DNA of 10,573 nt from CAYTNY01 sp964439215 (GTDB lineage: Bacteria; Oederibacteriota; PGYV01; CAYTNY01): positions 1 to 10,573 of the forward strand of contig CAYTNY010000079.1 in the NCBI GenBank assembly GCA_964439215.1, written 5' to 3'. Below the pieces are notes generated by a model. The model did no database searches and was not told where the DNA came from. It saw only the letters and a program-made list of their open reading frames with translations. Within the stretch, counting starts at the first letter, position 1. Every line of letters begins with the position of its first letter. Below, piece after piece: positions 6,593 through 10,573 of the stretch. The position numbers and the translations under genes were made by a program.

Positions 6593-9500
6593 ATGTTTAT
6601 ACGTATTATATGTACGGCCGCGGTATTGATTCTGCCGGCGGCAATATCGGCCGGGATGATTGATTTTTATTTAAAGTGGGATGATCATTCGGAAAATATA
6701 ACGGATATTTCCTATCTTAATCATAAACCCGCCGGAGTCTCGGGCCCTGTTGCCGCGGTAAACGGGCATACATATATTAATTCAGAAACTGAAAGAATAA
6801 AATTTTTTGCTGTAAATGTTACTTCCTCTTCGTGCTTTCCTGAAAAATCATACGCGCCCATAATAGCAAAACGTATGGCTAAATTCGGAGTGAATCTTGC
6901 CAGGTTCCATCTTGCGGATACATGGCAGTGGGGTGAGTCTATTTTTGATTACAGCGGAACAGGAGGCACAAGGACAATTGACTGGAGTCCGGGCGGCACC
7001 GGCGACCGAATGGAGTATTTTATAAAATGTCTTATAGATGAAGGGATATATATAAATATGAATCTTCTGGCCGGGAGGAGTTTTACTTCCGCTGACGGGC
7101 TGCCTGCGTCAATCGACGATATGGATTGGAAAGACAAACAGACTCCGGCAATGTATTACACGGAGATGATAAATCTTCAGAAAGAATACGCCAGCGGCCT
7201 TCTGTCACATGTTAATCCTTATACGGGCAGGGCAATGAAAGACGAGCCTGCTGTTGCGTTTGTTGAAATATGCAATGAACATGGACTTATACATGCCTGG
7301 TATAACCGTCAGATGGATGATGACAGGCTTGCTGCTGAATTTAAAACAGACCTTCAGGCAAAATGGAACACATATCTGCAAGGGGCGTATGCCGATCATG
7401 CCGCGCTGCGGTCGGCGTGGGAAATTTCACAGCCGCCGGGGCCGGAAATGCTTTTAAATCCGGATTTTGCTTCAGGGACTGCTTCATGGACATTTCAGGA
7501 ATTTGCCCCCGCGGACGGAACCGCGGCAGCTGAGATTGACGGTCATTCGCCGGGTCTTAATGCTGTTCATGTTACGGTGACGGCGGCGGGTTCGGAAAAC
7601 TGGCATATTCAGCTTTATCAGGAAGGGCTTGATTTTACCGCAGGTGTGCCTTATACGATATCTTTTTCAGCAAAAGCAGATACAGACAGGGACATACTTA
7701 TGATAATAGAACAGGCAGAAGATCCATGGATGCCAATGGGTGTGAGCAAAGTTTTGAATCTTACTGATCAGTGGCAGAGGTTTGAATTTACTGTAATGGT
7801 AAGTTTTTCCGAGTCTAATGCCCGCCTGAATTTCAGGGAAATGGCTGATGAACCGGGTGTATATTCATTTGCGGATGTTTCCTGCAGACAGGGCGGAAGC
7901 ATAGGGCTTAAATCCGGCGAAGATCTTGATGCCGGCACAATACAGGTGTTTGATTATGATGATGTAGGCGGCAGGACAGAGGCGGCAAAAAGCGACTGGA
8001 TAGATTTTCTCTGGGGGCTGGAGTATTCTTATTGGTCGCAGATGAATGATCATGTTAAAAATACGCTTGGGATACAGGGGCTTACGATAGGCACCGTAAT
8101 CGGAAATTCCACTCCCAACATTATGAATATTTTTGATGTTATAGATTCTCACGGTTATTTTAATCATCCGTATCTTCCTGAAGGACAGCAGTGGTCGATT
8201 GTAAACGAAACCATGGCTGATGAAACGGACGGCGGTGTTGTCGCGGGCCTTTCCCTGAAAAAAGTCTCAGGGAAACCTTTTTCTGTTACGGAATACAACC
8301 ATCCGTTCCCCATAACTTTTGATTCAGAGGCGTTTTATTTTCTGGGCGCGTATGCGGCTCTTCAGGATTGGGATGCCATATATCCTTATACGTATGACGA
8401 CGGAACTTTAAGCTGGGACATAAACAAGCAGAATGGATTTTTTGAGCATAACAGGCATCCCGGAAAGATGGCAAGCTATATAAGCGCGGCGCTGATGTTC
8501 AGGCGCGGAGATGTATCGCCTGCCGAAAATGCTGTAACAGTCCCTATGAGTATTGCGCAGGAGAAAGACTATCTTCTTTCAGCGGGCTCATGGCGGCTTG
8601 TAGACGCGGAATTCGCGGGTATGGAAAAAGAAACAGGTCTTATTTACAGAACAGAAATAGTGGCGGAAGGCGGTACAAATCCTCCGGGAGCGCTATCGCC
8701 GGCAGGCGCGGCAATACCGGCTGATGACAATTTTGTCTCTCAGACAGGCGAGCTGAACTGGAACGCATCCGGTGCGGCTAAATATATGACTGTTGATACT
8801 CCGAATACTAAACTGGTTCTTGGCAGTACAACGGGGCAGACAATAGATCTTTCCGGCTATTCAATCTCGCTTTTGCCGAATCTTCAGGACTGGGGAGTAA
8901 TAAGTATGTCTGTAATGGAGGGAGAATCACTTACCCGGAACGCGAAGAATATACTTTTGACATCCCACGGCGCTGTTTCCAACACGGGACTGCGTTATTA
9001 TGATCACGGAACAGGTGCTGAAATTCCGGGATTTCCCTCGCGGGGCCAAAGTTTTTATACTCAGCAGTGGGGATATGAACCTTCAATTGCCGAAGGAATT
9101 CCGTGTGAGATAGTTGTGCCTTATGCCCGGGATTATGTGAAGGTATATGCCCTTGACAATACAGGCGCAAGAGGGCAGTCGCTGCCTGTATCCGATGAAA
9201 ACGGGTATGCAAAGTTTGCGATAAACGATACATATAATACAATATGGTATGAGATAGAGATATGGTCCTCGGGGCCCGCTCCGACAGATACTTTTACGGC
9301 AACCCCGACAATGACAATAACTCCGGGAGGCCCTTCTAATACTCCTACATTTACCGTGACAAAAACAGTTACTGTTGAGCAGCTGTTGATCGACGATTGT
9401 GAGGACGCTGACGGCGTGAATTCGCTGGGAGGATACTGGTATACGTATGATGACGAATACTCTGAGATTCATCCCGCACCTGATTCTTTTAGTATGTCTA

Positions 9501-10396
9501 TGCAGGGAGCTCAGGAAAGTTTATATGCGGTGCGGATTTACGGAAATATTGCGGCGCCTTCGCCGGATAATCAATATCCGTATATCGGATTGGGCACAAG
9601 CCTGGATCAGGCAGCAGGCAAGCCGGATTATGCGGGAATTGATGTTGCCGGGTATACGGGAATAAAATTCGCGGTAAAAGGAGACGGAGCGCAGTATTAT
9701 ATAAAACTGCCTCATATATCCTCTGAAAACGGGGAAACACTTACGGAATATGATGATTACCGGTATGTTTTTACGGCTCCTGATGAGTGGGAGGTTATTT
9801 ATCTGCCTTTTACGGAGTTTTCGCAGGCAGGCTGGACAGGAATAAGCGTGGATATTTATGATGTGCTTGCGGACTTAAAAGAACTTCAGTGGCAGCATAC
9901 GGGAAATGATACAAGTTTTGATTTGTGGATAGATGATATTGCTTTTTACAATGCATCGGCGCCGGAGAATACACCTGAACCGACAATTACCGTCACACCA
10001 AGTCTTACCCCGCATCCTGTTTTCAGTTTTACCAATACTCCGTCCGCAACCGCAACAAATACAGCGGAAATAATGACGCCCACAGCAAGTATTACTCCTG
10101 TGAAAAAGGCATCTGAAAACCTTGAAAAAGTTTATGTTTATCCGTCGCTTTACAATGCAGCCTCCGGAGAGCGGGGAATAACTTTTAAGAATCTGACAAA
10201 CAGAGTGAGTATAAGAATATATAATTTGAAGGGAGAGATTGTGCATTTGTTTGACGGCAGCACGCTTTCGGGAGAATATTTCTGGAGTATTGAAGGGCAG
10301 AGAAGAAAAAACAGAATAAGCCCGGGTATATACATATACGTGATAACGGACACACCGGGGAATTATGAAAAGGGGCGGCTGGTTGTGGTGAGGTAG
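6593..10396 (+). CDS. Secreted multidomain clan GH-A-like glycoside hydrolase with CBM4/9-like insertion, CBM11/CIA30-like module and C-terminal sorting-like domain
   Basis: This 1267-residue exported enzyme is likely to act on an extracellular polysaccharide; the substrate is unknown. A signal peptide is visible (MFIRI, a hydrophobic core, then AISA before G21; no lipobox Cys). The catalytic (beta/alpha)8-type domain starts near 25, with KFFAVNVTSS, ARFH around R104-H106, and ICNEHG containing the probable acid/base pair N228-E229. At about 283-430 sits a CBM4/9-like beta module (LLNPDFASGTASW ... WHIQLYQ ... ADVSCRQGG). The catalytic domain then resumes and supplies the probable nucleophile E567 in SVTEYNHPFP. 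A beta-rich domain follows (about 640-890). Next come a Thr/Pro linker (893-925), a CBM11/CIA30-like module (926-1119, LLIDDCED to DLWIDDIAFYN), a second Thr/Pro linker, and a last domain from about 1175 (VYVYPSLYN ... GIYIYVI). It has its own promoter and no sugar-related neighbours. Fold and export are well supported; the exact GH family is not assigned. Confidence 0.85.
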   Translation: MFIRIICTAAVLILPAAISAGMIDFYLKWDDHSENITDISYLNHKPAGVSGPVAAVNGHTYINSETERIKFFAVNVTSSSCFPEKSYAPIIAKRMAKFGVNLARFHLADTWQWGESIFDYSGTGGTRTIDWSPGGTGDRMEYFIKCLIDEGIYINMNLLAGRSFTSADGLPASIDDMDWKDKQTPAMYYTEMINLQKEYASGLLSHVNPYTGRAMKDEPAVAFVEICNEHGLIHAWYNRQMDDDRLAAEFKTDLQAKWNTYLQGAYADHAALRSAWEISQPPGPEMLLNPDFASGTASWTFQEFAPADGTAAAEIDGHSPGLNAVHVTVTAAGSENWHIQLYQEGLDFTAGVPYTISFSAKADTDRDILMIIEQAEDPWMPMGVSKVLNLTDQWQRFEFTVMVSFSESNARLNFREMADEPGVYSFADVSCRQGGSIGLKSGEDLDAGTIQVFDYDDVGGRTEAAKSDWIDFLWGLEYSYWSQMNDHVKNTLGIQGLTIGTVIGNSTPNIMNIFDVIDSHGYFNHPYLPEGQQWSIVNETMADETDGGVVAGLSLKKVSGKPFSVTEYNHPFPITFDSEAFYFLGAYAALQDWDAIYPYTYDDGTLSWDINKQNGFFEHNRHPGKMASYISAALMFRRGDVSPAENAVTVPMSIAQEKDYLLSAGSWRLVDAEFAGMEKETGLIYRTEIVAEGGTNPPGALSPAGAAIPADDNFVSQTGELNWNASGAAKYMTVDTPNTKLVLGSTTGQTIDLSGYSISLLPNLQDWGVISMSVMEGESLTRNAKNILLTSHGAVSNTGLRYYDHGTGAEIPGFPSRGQSFYTQQWGYEPSIAEGIPCEIVVPYARDYVKVYALDNTGARGQSLPVSDENGYAKFAINDTYNTIWYEIEIWSSGPAPTDTFTATPTMTITPGGPSNTPTFTVTKTVTVEQLLIDDCEDADGVNSLGGYWYTYDDEYSEIHPAPDSFSMSMQGAQESLYAVRIYGNIAAPSPDNQYPYIGLGTSLDQAAGKPDYAGIDVAGYTGIKFAVKGDGAQYYIKLPHISSENGETLTEYDDYRYVFTAPDEWEVIYLPFTEFSQAGWTGISVDIYDVLADLKELQWQHTGNDTSFDLWIDDIAFYNASAPENTPEPTITVTPSLTPHPVFSFTNTPSATATNTAEIMTPTASITPVKKASENLEKVYVYPSLYNAASGERGITFKNLTNRVSIRIYNLKGEIVHLFDGSTLSGEYFWSIEGQRRKNRISPGIYIYVITDTPGNYEKGRLVVVR

Positions 10397-10412
10397 AAGG
10401 TCTGTGGTTAGT

Positions 10413-10431
10413 GGTTTGTGAAAAACAAACC
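10413..10431 (+). terminator. Hairpin after the hydrolase, possible terminator
   Basis: GGTTTGT (10413-10419) and ACAAACC (10425-10431) form a perfect seven-pair stem with a five-base GAAAA loop, 17 bases after the stop codon. Outer GGTT (10406-10409) and AACC (10436-10439) could extend it across an internal loop. Only three Ts follow, so it may be a weak or factor-assisted terminator or an mRNA 3' stabilising structure. Confidence 0.45.
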
Positions 10432-10467
10432 TTTCAACCCTACGGGTCGTTAAGCTTTCGGTTTTAC

Positions 10468-10524
10468 TTATCTCTATTCCCCATTCCCTTATCTCTATTC
10501 GCTGAATTGCAAAATGAATTGCAA
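10468..10524. repeat. Two pairs of short direct repeats
   Basis: TTATCTCTATTC occurs at 10468-10479 and again at 10489-10500. Immediately after, GAATTGCAA occurs at 10504-10512 and 10516-10524 with a 12-bp period. The repeats are exact but short, and no function can be assigned from them. Confidence 0.8.
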
Positions 10525-10573
10525 CACCTAAAACATCCGAAAACATACAGGAATATAAACTATTCCCCTCTCC

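Larger units (their letters stand above)
10397..10573. other. Non-coding 3' end of the window
   Basis: These 177 bases hold no credible gene on either strand. They contain the hairpin and the short direct repeats listed separately, and composition becomes pyrimidine-rich (TATTCC/TTCCC stretches). The next gene must lie beyond the window. Confidence 0.7.

Noticed and set aside
9875..10546. Minus-strand open frame at the 3' end
   Set aside because: It lies opposite the linker and C-terminal domain of the hydrolase, has Cys/Arg-rich low-complexity translation and no start signal.

Overview
This window reads as chromosomal DNA of an uncultured Gram-negative-type bacterium, probably from a metagenome assembly. 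It starts inside a short tandem repeat, has a scaffold gap of exactly 100 N inside a second tandem repeat, and all seven genes lie on the + strand. Coding sequence is rich in A and Lys codons. The last gene has Thr/Pro linkers and a C-terminal beta domain of the kind common in secreted proteins of poorly cultured phyla (Goldbacteria-like or FCB-like lineages). That taxonomic guess is inference only, and no RNA gene is present to settle it.

Layout: (1) 1-127: an 8-bp tandem repeat ending 9 bp before a near-consensus extended -10 promoter. (2) 128-4147: a compact housekeeping operon of a short M50 site-2 protease, trpS, scpA, scpB and an rluB-type pseudouridine synthase. Genes overlap or are a few bases apart, and a weak intrinsic terminator follows. 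TrpS carries a cysteine set matching the iron-sulfur motif described for Thermotoga TrpRS. ScpB carries a long acidic tail of DDDDS repeats that is broken by the assembly gap. (3) 4234-6411: pheA (chorismate mutase, prephenate dehydratase and ACT) followed by purM; these are amino-acid and purine biosynthesis enzymes, probably co-transcribed. (4) 6530-10396: a single gene with its own strong sigma70-type promoter. It encodes a 1267-residue secreted clan GH-A-like glycoside hydrolase with a CBM4/9-like module inserted in the catalytic domain, a beta domain, a Thr/Pro linker, a CBM11/CIA30-like module, a second linker and a C-terminal sorting-like domain. (5) 10397-10573: non-coding, with a hairpin and two short direct repeats.

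The first two blocks are core cell functions: ScpA and ScpB are the partners of SMC in chromosome segregation, TrpRS and the pseudouridine synthase serve translation, and PheA and PurM are biosynthetic. The last gene is accessory and points to breakdown of an extracellular polysaccharide. I see no defence system, mobile element, CRISPR array or clearly new multi-gene system. The items most worth a second look are the ScpB acidic repeat tail, the TrpRS cysteine cluster and the architecture of the large hydrolase.
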